The position numbers and the translations under genes are program-made. DNA of 25,781 nucleotides from Jaenimonas drosophilae (lineage: Eukaryota > Euglenozoa > Kinetoplastea > Trypanosomatida > Trypanosomatidae). How positions within the stretch are numbered: position 1 is the first letter of the stretch; each line of letters opens with the position of its first letter. The stretch spans positions 1 to 25,781 of the forward strand of contig JASAON010001429.1 in assembly GCA_030849065.1 (NCBI GenBank). Reading direction: 5' to 3'. Under the pieces are notes generated by a model, which was given only the letters and a program-made list of their open reading frames with translations, had not been told where the DNA came from and ran no database searches. Shown piece after piece: positions 9,885 to 19,327 of this stretch.

Positions 9885-9898
9885 GCGCGAGCTCGCGC
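9885..9898. repeat. 14-bp perfect palindrome
   Basis: GCGCGAGCTCGCGC reads the same on both strands. It lies about 190 nt downstream of the stop of the FYVE gene. In RNA it could form only a tight hairpin or a dimer contact. No function can be assigned. Confidence 0.6.
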
Positions 9899-10085
9899 AA
9901 GAACAGAAGCCATCAATACGCTTCAATACAAGAAACAAACGAAAATCAAACATAAAATACAGCCCAGTCAGTCTATCCAGTCACCCATCCCTGTGAGTCT
10001 CCACTAGATCAAAATGATAGACAACACTCTCTTCTGTAGACGATGAGCGCGTGTGTGTGGAATTTTTGAAGTCATCACAATTCCT

Positions 10086-12602
10086 TTACGCAACCATGTT
10101 GTGGCTGTGTGAAACATCCTTGGAAATGGCTGACACAATGAGGCTCTCCAAGGCTCGCCCAACTGTCTGGGCCACTGCAGCCATTCGATTGCTGCGCTTT
10201 GCATCATCCTGTGAGTTGTTCGATGCGTTCGTGGATCTGCTGCTTGTGGTGGTGTGGGACGTGTTCGTAGGAGTCCGTTCAAAGGAACCACGACTGGGAG
10301 CATCGCTTGCGTTTGTTTTGGGTGTGTTGGCCGTGGCGGAAGTAGGTGTTGGTGCCGTCTTCGACGTCTGATGCGGCATCGCTGGTGAGAAAGTGCCCAC
10401 ACCACCATCCATGGCCTCTGACGGATCCACACGCCCCACACGACGCGAAGGTCCTGCTGAGGTGACTTGCAAACCCGTTGTGAAGGTGGCCACTCCCGCG
10501 CGTTCACTCATGGCCGCAACACTCGACATGGCTGCCTCAACGCTGTCACGACTGCGTAGGTATGAGGGAGCCTCACTAGGCGGGGTGATGGCGATGGGGG
10601 GTGGACGAAGAGGAGAGCGCTGAGGAACAACCGGCTTAGATGGCGTTGACTGGGCACTGACGCTGAGGTGGTGGGGGTGGGGGTGCTGCGTGCTGCTACG
10701 GTGTGCGGGGCAGAAATCCACCACCGCCACCGCAGGTGTGCTGCCGCCGCAGGAGGCGATGTGGCGGAGCAGGGTCTTGAGATGAGGCCCTGAAAAGGTG
10801 GAGCCTTCGTTGGATGCCATGGCGGGAGACGGGCCGGTGGCACTGACGCAGGACGTACCTGCATTATCTGGCGCAGAGCCTCCACAGAAGCTACTTCCAC
10901 GGAGCCGTTGGGGGTGTGGGCTCAACGTCTCCGCCTTGCCAGCATGCATTGCGGACCCATCATCACGCAGGATGAGGAAGAGGTAACCACACACACCTGT
11001 GCTGATCTGGGAGATTTGCGTCTGGAGTGCCTGCATGGTACTGTGTGGGCAACAACCGCCCACAGGGCTACTGTAGGGATTGACGGTGCCTGTGCAGCCC
11101 GAGGGGCAGAGCCCGCGGGCGTACCTGCCAGGGTGGCTTCGAAAGCGTAGGTCTGCATCGATGGCCACCACCTCCACCTGTTGTGCTGTGATGTGGCGTG
11201 GAAGATTGCCTGCGTCAGGGCGAGGGGGGAGAGCACTAGGGAGGGGCCCACCACCGGGTTGGGTGGTGTGTGGTGTTGGGTTTACCGCCGCAGGGGAGGC
11301 GGGGGCCAACACGCGTACCTCCAGTTGCATCGAGATGGTACGTCGGCGGAGCTGTCCCTGTGAGAGATTCGTGTTGGTGTGGCGCCGTGAGGAAGTTGGG
11401 GTGTGGGAATGGAGTGGGGTGCCAAAGTGGCGTGGTGCGACTTTGCCAGCAGCGGTCTCAGACTCCTGCAGCGCATCCATCAAGGTGGTGAAGAAGGCCG
11501 CTGAACTGCTGGTGCCTCGGTGAGGGCTGAAGCTCGAAGGCTCCCCGTCGTGGCCGCCATCGTGTGAGCCACATCCCGAGCTGAGTTGCCAGCCAGAAGA
11601 AGCACAAGACATGGCGCTCGCCTCCATCGGATCATCCCCATTGCGCAGCAGAGACCACCCATCAGCCAGCATACCTTCACGGAGGGAGCTGCTGCGTTCA
11701 TCCAGAACAATGAGGCACACACGACGAGGTTTTCGTGCTAGTAGGGCAAGTTGCCGGAGCTCTAACAAGGATGCAACAGAAAGGCTTCCTTCGGTGGGGG
11801 AGGTGGAGGGTGAAGAGAGGGCGGCGGGGGAGATGATCGTCGGATTGCGAGACCGGCGACGATGATGGGAGATGTTTTGCGGTGGGAGGGGTTGATTGTC
11901 GGGAGTGCCGCCGCGCTTGGAGTTGTCTGTGGTCGAGCCGATGGACTTCTCCCCTCGTTCTGCGTCTGAGGTGAGGGTGAGGTGCTCCGTCGTGAGGGTA
12001 CCACTTGAGGTTGTGCAACCATCGCGGCAGGCGTCACAGACACGGCAGAGAAACCACCACACCCCATTTGGCCCTAGCTTGGCTTGACGGCTCCTCCACC
12101 AGTACGCTCGGTCCATGACCGCAGAATTGGCTGGGGTGGCGGGCTGTGTGGGCGGGCTACTTGGTGTTGTGGATGGAGTGCAGGGAGGAGAAGAGCTGGT
12201 GCCCCACGCACTCGCCGAGACCCCAGCCTCTTCAATGACAATCTTGATACCTCCATCACTCTGGGGAGATGAGGGAGCAGCACGTTTCTGAACTTCACAC
12301 ATTAGATCTCTATGGGCATCCGTTGGGGTTCTGGGGATGGTGACTGGGGTTCGTGGGGCGGCAGGAGGAACTGACATGAAGGCATTGGGATCTTCATGAA
12401 GAGATGGCGGTCCAGCATCTCGTGGTCGAGCGGAACCTTGTTCTCCGCCCTGCAGCCAGCGGTAATCCGCGGAGCAGTCGTGGCAGAAAATTTTTCCGCA
12501 GTGCCGGCAGTGGTGACGACGCACAAGAAGAGAGAAGGGAACTTTGCAGGCTGTACATGCACGGCGTACAGCATCCCGCTCCCATTCATCTGGATGGATC
12601 AT
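10086..12602 (-). CDS. FYVE zinc-finger protein with a split finger (838 aa)
   Basis: A single-exon frame; the first true ATG is at 12600-12602 (two GTG codons precede it in frame). An N-terminal FYVE domain is clear: WxxD at residues 7-10, zinc ligands C16 and C19, the RRHHCRHCG phosphoinositide-binding core with C32 and C35, FCHDC with C40 and C43, and the closing RVCDAC with C189 and C192. FYVE fingers bind PI3P on endosomes. In the family the last cysteine pair normally follows about 20 residues after the third pair; here an uninterrupted Pro/Ser/Thr-rich insertion of about 125 residues separates them. The remaining 640 residues are largely low-complexity Ser/Pro/Thr with islands of order (PRRVCLIVLDE, about 292-302; CGYLFLILRDDGSAMHAG in the middle). 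No lipid kinase, RUN, PH or GTPase-exchange domain is evident. It is likely an endosomal adaptor; the partner is unknown. Confidence 0.9.
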   Translation of the reverse strand: MIHPDEWERDAVRRACTACKVPFSLLVRRHHCRHCGKIFCHDCSADYRWLQGGEQGSARPRDAGPPSLHEDPNAFMSVPPAAPRTPVTIPRTPTDAHRDLMCEVQKRAAPSSPQSDGGIKIVIEEAGVSASAWGTSSSPPCTPSTTPSSPPTQPATPANSAVMDRAYWWRSRQAKLGPNGVWWFLCRVCDACRDGCTTSSGTLTTEHLTLTSDAERGEKSIGSTTDNSKRGGTPDNQPLPPQNISHHRRRSRNPTIISPAALSSPSTSPTEGSLSVASLLELRQLALLARKPRRVCLIVLDERSSSLREGMLADGWSLLRNGDDPMEASAMSCASSGWQLSSGCGSHDGGHDGEPSSFSPHRGTSSSAAFFTTLMDALQESETAAGKVAPRHFGTPLHSHTPTSSRRHTNTNLSQGQLRRRTISMQLEVRVLAPASPAAVNPTPHTTQPGGGPLPSALPPRPDAGNLPRHITAQQVEVVAIDADLRFRSHPGRYARGLCPSGCTGTVNPYSSPVGGCCPHSTMQALQTQISQISTGVCGYLFLILRDDGSAMHAGKAETLSPHPQRLRGSSFCGGSAPDNAGTSCVSATGPSPAMASNEGSTFSGPHLKTLLRHIASCGGSTPAVAVVDFCPAHRSSTQHPHPHHLSVSAQSTPSKPVVPQRSPLRPPPIAITPPSEAPSYLRSRDSVEAAMSSVAAMSERAGVATFTTGLQVTSAGPSRRVGRVDPSEAMDGGVGTFSPAMPHQTSKTAPTPTSATANTPKTNASDAPSRGSFERTPTNTSHTTTSSRSTNASNNSQDDAKRSNRMAAVAQTVGRALESLIVSAISKDVSHSHNMVA

Positions 12603-12718
12603 CACCACAAGTCAGCCTGTGCAAGTGAGTGTTGTTACAGGCAGAGTGTAGTGAGAAGAGACACACAAAGCTGGGGAAGTGTGATTGGTGAAGACGGCCA
12701 ACAAATGTTGATGATCCA

Positions 12719-12750
12719 CTAAACAGCAACAAAGAAAAACAATCCAGTAA
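12719..12750 (-). promoter_or_regulatory. Candidate trans-splice acceptor for the FYVE gene
   Basis: The minus strand reads GTTTTTCTTTGTTGCTGTTTAG with the AG at 12719-12720, 117 nt upstream of the ATG. This is a textbook polypyrimidine-AG acceptor. A second weaker T-rich tract lies at about 12832-12840. Confidence 0.5.
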
Positions 12751-13436
12751 AAGCAAAATAGATGAAACGTACGTCGTGAGTCACTCGTACTCACACACAA
12801 GAGAGAGCACACAAAGATGGCCTCCGACAAAGAAAAAAAAAAGTCTGTGTGCGAGAAGGGTGCCTGAGCGTGGAACGAACCAAAAATATATCGAAATGTG
12901 AATGTGGGAAGGGGATCGTCGTGTGATGGGTTGTGGGGTTTCCAGATTCAGTACGACGCACCCACAAATGCCCACAAATGAAAAGTCTGCTTGCCACCTA
13001 GGCAACCACTTCTCTTCTCTTGTTTTTCTCTCTTTACAGGCACTAGGTGGGCTCACGTCACGTGAATGAGCGCGCACACACCACAAAGCGAAGAGGTAAA
13101 AAGATCAAGGAAAAAGAAGCGCCCAACGCACACCAAAAATGATGAAGTACGAGATGGAGGAGGTGTTGCCAGCTTACGTTGCGTGGCGCGCCGGTACTTC
13201 GATCTCCCAAGATGTACTGTTTCAGTTGCGCGCGCACGCACTCTATTTGATGATTGTTCTCTGCTTCACAGAGTAGTATCCTCACTGGATCAAGTTGTTG
13301 GATCCCAGCACAAGATAATGGTGATGTCGGAGGGTGCGTGGAGGAGTATGAGAGGGAAGCAAAAAGAGCAATATCGATTCGAAGCTATCCTGGCTGTGTG
13401 TGTGCCGTGATGAGTGAGTGGGTCGGTGGTGCGGGT

Positions 13437-13457
13437 GTGGGTGGGGGTGGGGGTGGA
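13437..13457 (+). repeat. G-run block (possible G-quadruplex)
   Basis: GG, GGG and runs of five G are separated by single T residues on the plus strand, as at 1021-1040. The transcribed strand is C-rich here. Confidence 0.45.
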
Positions 13458-15112
13458 GAGGTTCAACGCGAGCTAATCAACCAAAAATGCGAAGAGGGTA
13501 GTAGGCGAACACACACACAACACGCGAGAGACCCAGGAGTGGGCGAGAGGTTCTCTGGTACGGCGTACCACCGAGGTGGGTCTGTCTGTGGCGACGGGTG
13601 TAGGTAGGTGTGTGAGTGTGCGTGTGGGGGTCTTTCCAAGAGGGTGGCGAGCGGGTGGGGGGTATGGGAGGAGGGAGGTGTATCGAGCTGGAGAGGAGCT
13701 GGGTTCCAACCAAATAACGACACCAACAACCAAAAAGAAGAAGAAGAAAAGAGTACCCCCCTCGACGTCGCGTAGCGGCGTAGGTACTGACGCGGAGAGA
13801 ATGTGGTGAGAGGAGGGGGGCGGACTGACGGTTTGCAAAGCTCAGCTGTAGCAAACCAATCCTAACGGGGAAAAAAAATCACACGTGCGTGTGTGTGTGG
13901 GTGTGTGGATGTGCGTGAGAAAACAGAGAACAACGGTGCCAAATGGGAGTTACTACGTCGAAAGACACACACACGTATACACTCACGCTCTCTCTTCTTC
14001 AAAGAAAACCACAGAAACCACGAACCAAAAAAGTCTGCGGTGAGTCTGCGCTTTAATTTAACGAAGAGGAGAGAGCGGGGCTCTTGACAACCGTTCTGCG
14101 GGCAACCTGAATGTGCTACAAGGTTAATGTGGATTGCGCGAGGTTCCAGTATCACAGTTTGTTCGCACACACAAAGAAAAGGCGGGAGAGTTGTTGTTGC
14201 GGGAGGAAGGCGGGCGTATCTGAGCCACGCGACGACGATGTTGATGATTGCTCCACAACACAGATCACCTTTTTGGGAGGAGTGGTGAGGTTTTCGTTCG
14301 CTGGAATGCCGAAGATGTCGGGAATGTGCTGTTGGATTCCGTTCTCAAACACGAGGCTCACTGCACAATGATGCTGCCTTACGAGAAGAGACCAACCACT
14401 TGACCAAGGAAAGGATTAAGTTGCGCACACGTGGTGGCCAATACGACGGGAGCGCTTGTTTTCTCCAAAGACTCTGAAGCTTCTCGATGGACGTCTTCTC
14501 TCCAGCACACGAAGGGCAGAAGGAAGGGAAAGGGTAGGGGGGGGTTGGGAGAGTACCGGAAGTCGGCGGTTGTTGGATCCACAAAGGTGAAAGGAGGGAG
14601 AGGAGGGCAATCAATTCACGTCGTTCGTTCAATCGTTGGGGAGTTTTTTTTTTTTTGGCTACTGAATGTGTAGGTTGAAGATTGATTTAGTGCCAACAAA
14701 AGTAGCAATTCAGAAGAACGCGGGCCTAAACACACGAGCCGCGGCAATCCCTCTGGCGGCTGTCCCCCAAACTTGCAGAAGCAACGCTACGCAACTCACA
14801 GCCTAACCTACACACACAACAATAATAGAGGGAGAGGGAAGTGCAAGTGTGTTTGTCATTGATACAGGTCATGTAGGGGGCCGTACGAGGAGATTAGAAT
14901 TCCTCGCCCGAAACAAACACTTATAGTTGTTGTGATTTAGTCGTAGATTCTCGGCACATTGATTATTGGGCAAGAAGCGAGAGACGCATCTCACAGGCGT
15001 GTTTCTCGCTGCACCCATGCCGGATTAGTCGTTGATGGTTGTTTCATTACGCAGTGTTGTGCAATGCGGAAGGCATCATCTCCCTAACCGAGCTGCTGGT
15101 GATGAATCATCA

Positions 15113-17062
15113 TCACTGATGGCGAGCTCGCTTGAGGCGCTCCTCCAACGTCAACTTGCCGGCGCGATCCTTCTTGCGTGCTGCATGAACGGCCTTCTCT
15201 GACCGACCAAAGAGTTCTGCGCTACGCACGGTTTTGGCCTCAAACATCTGCACTTTGCCGCCGGATGGTGCGTTGGATGTCGCTGCCGCGTCAGACTCAC
15301 CCTCCTCCGCAGACGAGGTACGTCGAGCTGGGCGGCTCACCTTGCCACTGCTCTTCACCCCACGCAAGTACCTCTTGGCGTCCTCTCCTCCATCTTCTCC
15401 CGCCACAGGCTCCTCGCTGCCAGGAACGACGGAGAAGAGCTCCGACTCATACTTCGTCCGCCGCTGGCTGGCAGCCTCACGTCGGCTATCAATGGTGCGC
15501 AGCAGCTTGGCGTACTCAGGGTTGTTGCGATCAAGTGCGTAGCTCGACTTGGCCTTGCCTGTTGCGGGGTCAATGGCCTTGGCGAAGCGGGCATCTCCTT
15601 GTGCAGCAGCCAACGCATCACCGCGCGAGGTGGAGGTGGTTGCCTCCGTTGTGGCGTCGTCGGACGGGCGGGAGAAGCGACTGATGCGATCTGCCCACCG
15701 TGTTTGCTTCTTCTTCTTGGCGTTGTCGTTGAGATACTCATTAAAGGCGGCTGGATTCACCACCGCGCGGAGCTCGCGATAGAGGGCGTTCTCCACAAAG
15801 GCGCCATGCATCGCGGGGCGAACCTTACCACCGGCCACATCCTCGGCACTGATGCCCAACTTATCCATCTCCTCCTTGGCCAGAAATGTGTAGTCGTCGT
15901 ACACTGTGGTGGCATCTTTTTCCTCGAGCTCCTCCGTCATCACCTCCAGGAAGGAGGCCCACCGTGGAGCAGCCCCTAGCTGAGGAATGAAGTGCACCTG
16001 CACACGTGGCACATCGCAGCAAATGGCTAGCACACCACTATCCGCGCACTCGTAGGGCTCCGTCATGTTGTGTTGGCTACGGAGCAAACAAAAGTCGGTG
16101 ATGTCGGCGGGGGCCTCGATGCTCGTGAAGTTGCTACCATCATTCTTATTCCAGACCTTCACCGCACGTGTATCGGCGGAGAGGATGTAGCTCGCCTCTC
16201 CCGTGGAGGTGCTGCGGCCCTGGAAGAAGTATGACTTCACAATGGGCAAGCTATTCATGTGGTCCTTCACCAACAAGGGCCGCTGCAGACGAATGTCGTA
16301 GAGCACCACCTCACCACTCTCCAAACCACAGGAGAGGAGGAGGCCTGTGCTTCCATGGTCATCAAGGGCAACGTGGCGGATCTCACAGGATTGTTGTGAG
16401 TGGCCCAACACGTGAATGCGGGCGGCGGAGGTGCCGGCACGAGAGTCCCACGCCTCCAGATAGCCATCCGCACCAGCCGTCATGGCCACCCCACTCGCCG
16501 GACCGTTTCCAAAGACATCCACGTGATTGACGCCAACCGTGCTCGCGGTTTTGTAGCTCTCCACAAAGGCACCCGTTTCCAAAGAGATGCGAAAGACCTC
16601 GGCAGAGACACCGCACGAGAGGAGCTCTGCCGTGAATGGGTTGTAGCCGAGGCCTCGCTGCATGTGTGGCACGCGCAGACGATCCACAATGGCGGCGGAG
16701 TGGTGCACGGTGATCTGACGGCCATCCCCACGAAGGGCGAACTTGCGGTAGTCAGCGGAGAGACTCACGCCAGACATGATATTCATGTCGGCGTTGAAGC
16801 TGTACTTCATGCTGAGCTCATTCACATCAAAACACTTGAGGCGGTAGGGATAGTCTCCGGCGGCGAAGAGGTTGGTGCCATTGGCACAGCGGAAGAGGCA
16901 GCGCGCGCAGTGCGGGAACTCCAGGTCGTGGAGGAGCTCAATACGGTTTTCTCCATCGGCGGTATTGCGCTTGTTCTTGCGGCGCTCACTCAGCCACTCG
17001 GGCAACGACTTGCCAGAGGTGAGGTTGTAGGTCTTCACCTTGTTGTGGAGTGCTACCTGCAT
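15113..17062 (-). CDS. NOL10: NOL10/Enp2-like nucleolar WD-repeat protein (649 aa)
   Basis: A single-exon frame from the ATG at 17060-17062. The N-terminus carries the family signature: V.TYNLTSGKSLPEWLSERR at about residues 10-27, corresponding to 'GKSLPEWLS.R' of human NOL10 and yeast Enp2. Beta-propeller blades follow to about residue 350, including AGADGYLEAWDSR and GLESGEVVLYDIR. The linker with VYDDYTFLAKEEMDKLG (about 395-411) and the motif DARFAKAID...NPEYAKLL (about 490-520) match the conserved C-terminal region (NUC153 type) of the family. The tail is very basic (KKDR..LTLEERLKRARHQ). In other eukaryotes Enp2 belongs to the small-subunit processome and works with Bfr2 and Lcp5 in early 18S rRNA maturation. 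Length and domain order are normal (yeast Enp2 about 700 residues). Confidence 0.94.
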   Translation of the reverse strand: MQVALHNKVKTYNLTSGKSLPEWLSERRKNKRNTADGENRIELLHDLEFPHCARCLFRCANGTNLFAAGDYPYRLKCFDVNELSMKYSFNADMNIMSGVSLSADYRKFALRGDGRQITVHHSAAIVDRLRVPHMQRGLGYNPFTAELLSCGVSAEVFRISLETGAFVESYKTASTVGVNHVDVFGNGPASGVAMTAGADGYLEAWDSRAGTSAARIHVLGHSQQSCEIRHVALDDHGSTGLLLSCGLESGEVVLYDIRLQRPLLVKDHMNSLPIVKSYFFQGRSTSTGEASYILSADTRAVKVWNKNDGSNFTSIEAPADITDFCLLRSQHNMTEPYECADSGVLAICCDVPRVQVHFIPQLGAAPRWASFLEVMTEELEEKDATTVYDDYTFLAKEEMDKLGISAEDVAGGKVRPAMHGAFVENALYRELRAVVNPAAFNEYLNDNAKKKKQTRWADRISRFSRPSDDATTEATTSTSRGDALAAAQGDARFAKAIDPATGKAKSSYALDRNNPEYAKLLRTIDSRREAASQRRTKYESELFSVVPGSEEPVAGEDGGEDAKRYLRGVKSSGKVSRPARRTSSAEEGESDAAATSNAPSGGKVQMFEAKTVRSAELFGRSEKAVHAARKKDRAGKLTLEERLKRARHQ

Positions 17063-17232
17063 GAAGGACTATTGGTTGTTGTTGAGGTTGTTGTGCGTGT
17101 GTGTGTGAACGCCAAATCAGCCACAACACAAAGTTGTATTAGCTGATGAATGTGTGGAGGTTTGACCCTGTTTGCGTATTGCTGAGCTCCGTTGCAGAAT
17201 GTGCTGATGTAGCTGCAGGCACGAACACCAAT

Positions 17233-17282
17233 CTAGCCACAAACCAATAATAACAAAATGAAGGAGTAGCGGAAAAAGAAGA
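17233..17282 (-). promoter_or_regulatory. Candidate trans-splice acceptor for NOL10
   Basis: A long T-rich tract on the minus strand ends in GGTTTGTGGCTAG, with the AG at 17233-17234, about 170 nt before the start codon and with no ATG between. Confidence 0.45.
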
Positions 17283-17841
17283 ATCATGAATCAGTCACAG
17301 AGATAGAGAGAGAGAGCTCCATCCTCTTCCCATCCACATCAAAGCCATCTCTGCGATTATCTGACAACACATCATAGTGCTCCAGAAGAGATATTCTGTT
17401 GAGAGAGAGCTGCACTTGTTGCACGAGCATGTGAAGGCAGGAGATCCACGTACGCAGACTTCACCTACCGCACACCTTGAGTCCTTCCGTCGCCCAGCCC
17501 TTGATTATTGCCGTGGCGTGGAGCAGTAGGACCATCCATTCATGCAACAATCCAACCTTCATCCCCCAACATGAATCATTTTCATGGCAGTGGAGTGCGT
17601 GATGCTTGTTATTGCGTACCTCTCACCCGTACCCGTTCCAATAATAGAAAGAAAAAAGAACCTCGCACGTGATAGCACCCACGTTGTGCATGCACGCCAA
17701 GGGTGGGGGGAGATCTTCACACTTCTCCACGAGCGAGGCCAAGACAAGAATCAGCGAGCGATGATGCCTGCCTCGGTCTACGAACGACAAAAAGAAAAAA
17801 GGTGGAAGACGCGTGGAAGCGGCCAAATGATGATGGCATGC

Positions 17842-17876
17842 CATCATCATCATCATCATCATCATCACCATCATCG
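17842..17876. repeat. (CAT)n trinucleotide array in the HSP70 3' region
   Basis: About eleven CAT units with one CAC interruption, ending eleven nt before the HSP70 stop codon. On the mRNA it reads as (ATG)n just after the stop. Similar ATC/CAT arrays inside the BRCT gene encode aspartate runs. Confidence 0.9.
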
Positions 17877-17887
17877 TTGAGACCGCT

Positions 17888-19295
17888 TTAGTCCACATCC
17901 TCGCCCTCAGGTGGGGCATCGTACTCACCGCCCTCCTCGTTGGTGGTGTTAAGGGGCACGCTGGGTGGTGCCTCCATCACCTTCTTCTTGTAGTACTCCG
18001 ACAGAATGGGGTGTGCCACGGCCTCGATCTGCTTCGTGTGCTCCTTGTACTCATCGGCAGCGGCCTCCTGATTCTCATCGAGCCACGTGCTTGCCTGGCT
18101 CACCGCGGTCTGGATGCGCGCGAGCTCCTCCTTCGTGATGCCGTTCTGCACGTCTGGGTCATCGAGGGTGGCGCGCATGGAGAAGGTGTAGTTCTCCAAG
18201 GTGTTGCGGGCCTCGATGCGCTCGCTGTTGAGGCGATCCTCGTCGGCAAATTTTTCTGCCTCCTTCACCATCTTCTCAATCTGGTCCTTGGAGAGACGGC
18301 CCTTATCGTTCTTAATGGTGATGGCGTGTTTCTTGCCGGCAGACTCCTCCTCGGCACTCACGACGAGGATGCCATCGGTATTCACGTCAAACGAGACGGT
18401 GATGCGCACCTTGCCACGTGGCATGGGTGGGATATCCGTGAGGGTGAAGGTACCCAGGCACTCGCACTGCGCCACAAGTGGGCGCTCTCCTTCGTAGACC
18501 TTGATCTCCACGCTGCGTTGGTTGTCGGCGTTGTTGGAGAAGGTCTGCGACTTCTGAATCGGCATCGTCGTGTTGCGGGGGATGAGCACCGACATCACGC
18601 CGCCAGCGGTTTCCACGCCGAGGGAGAGGGGGGTTACGTCCAGGAGCAGAAGGCCCTCCGTCTTCTCCGACTTGTTGCCGGCGAGGATGTGGGCCTGCAC
18701 GGCTGCACCATAGGCCACAGCCTCATCGGGGTTGATGGAGCGGTTCAGCTCCTTGCCGTCAAAGAATTGGGTAACGAGCTGCTGCACCTTGGGGATGCGG
18801 GTGGAGCCTCCGACAAGGACAACATCGTGCACCTCCTGCGCCTTCATGCCCGCATCCGTGAGCACCTTGCGCACGGGCTCGAGGCAGCGCTCAAACTGAT
18901 CGCGGCACATCTCCTCGAAGCGGGCACGCGTGAGCTTCGAGAAGAAGTCCACGCCCTCGTACAAGGCATCGATCTCAATGTTGGCGGTCGTGGAGCTGGA
19001 GAGGGTGCGCTTCACACGCTCGCACGCCGTGCGGAGGCGGCGGGTCGCGCGAGCATTGACGCGGCAATCCTTGCCACAACGTGTCTTGAACTCCGTCGCG
19101 AAGTAATCCACGAGGCGGTTATCAAAGTCCTCACCACCGAGATGCGTATCACCGGCGGTGGCCTTGACCTCAAAGATGCCGCCATCGATGCTCAGCAGCG
19201 TCACGTCAAAGGTGCCGCCACCGAGATCAAAGATGAGCACATTCTTCTCCGTTGCATCATTCTTCTTATCCATGCCGTAGGCGATGGCGGCGGCG

Positions 19296-19327
<32 letters not shown>

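Larger units (their letters stand above)
5437..10085. other. 4.6-kb gap without a confident gene
   Basis: This interval is long for the cluster. No frame on either strand exceeds about 181 codons, and nearly all short frames have composition explained by local GA, CT or CA bias. The part next to the J-domain gene (5437-5644) has no minus-strand ATG and ends in a polypyrimidine-AG site, so it is probably leader. A 14-nt G run lies at 9556-9569 and a 14-bp palindrome at 9885-9898. Small open segments can be joined across GT...AG intervals in matching phase (see findings), but an intron-rich gene beside six intronless ones would be odd. Possible contents are long 3' UTRs, a decayed gene, small membrane proteins or non-coding RNA. 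Confidence 0.6.
12603..15112. other. 2.5-kb gap, ATG-free on the transcribed strand for 2,254 nt
   Basis: No long frame lies on either strand. From 12603 to 14856 I find no CAT on the plus strand, so there is no ATG on the minus strand, while ATG on the plus strand is frequent. The interval is purine-rich on the plus strand, with GT and G runs (13437-13457 and others) and a T13 run at 14644-14656. The first 117 nt, up to the AG at 12719-12720, are the probable leader of the FYVE mRNA; 14857-15112 should be the 3' region of NOL10. Several open segments on the minus strand (for example 13178-13384 and 14152-14398) have no start codon of their own. Confidence 0.65.
17063..17887. other. Spacer between HSP70 and NOL10
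   Basis: About 820 nt. The HSP70-proximal part holds a CAT trinucleotide array (17842-17876). A polypyrimidine-AG site at 17233-17282 serves NOL10, and 17063-17283 is free of minus-strand ATG. A tentative two-exon reading of 74 codons exists at 17284-17562 (see findings); no single-exon gene is supported. Confidence 0.6.

Noticed and set aside
9476..9955. 159-codon plus-strand frame in the 4.6-kb gap
   Set aside because: Lys/Ser/Gly-rich composition follows from GA-rich DNA and includes the G14 run; it points against the direction of every other gene and shows no motif.
12603..12608. Extending the FYVE protein two codons upstream
   Set aside because: Those codons are GTG; the first ATG in frame is at 12600-12602.
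13066..13410. 114-codon plus-strand frame in the 2.5-kb gap
   Set aside because: Opposite to the cluster direction, basic low-complexity start, no family. The plus strand here is purine-rich, which favours chance frames.
14152..15018. Six-segment spliced reading on the minus strand downstream of NOL10
   Set aside because: The phases can be matched, but one interval would be only 32 nt and the protein would have no internal methionine because most of it lies in the ATG-free stretch. The ATG depletion extends equally over the supposed introns, so a leader or non-coding explanation fits better.
16400..17146. 248-codon plus-strand frame opposite NOL10
   Set aside because: Antisense shadow of a conserved gene, Val/His/Ala-rich with no domain.
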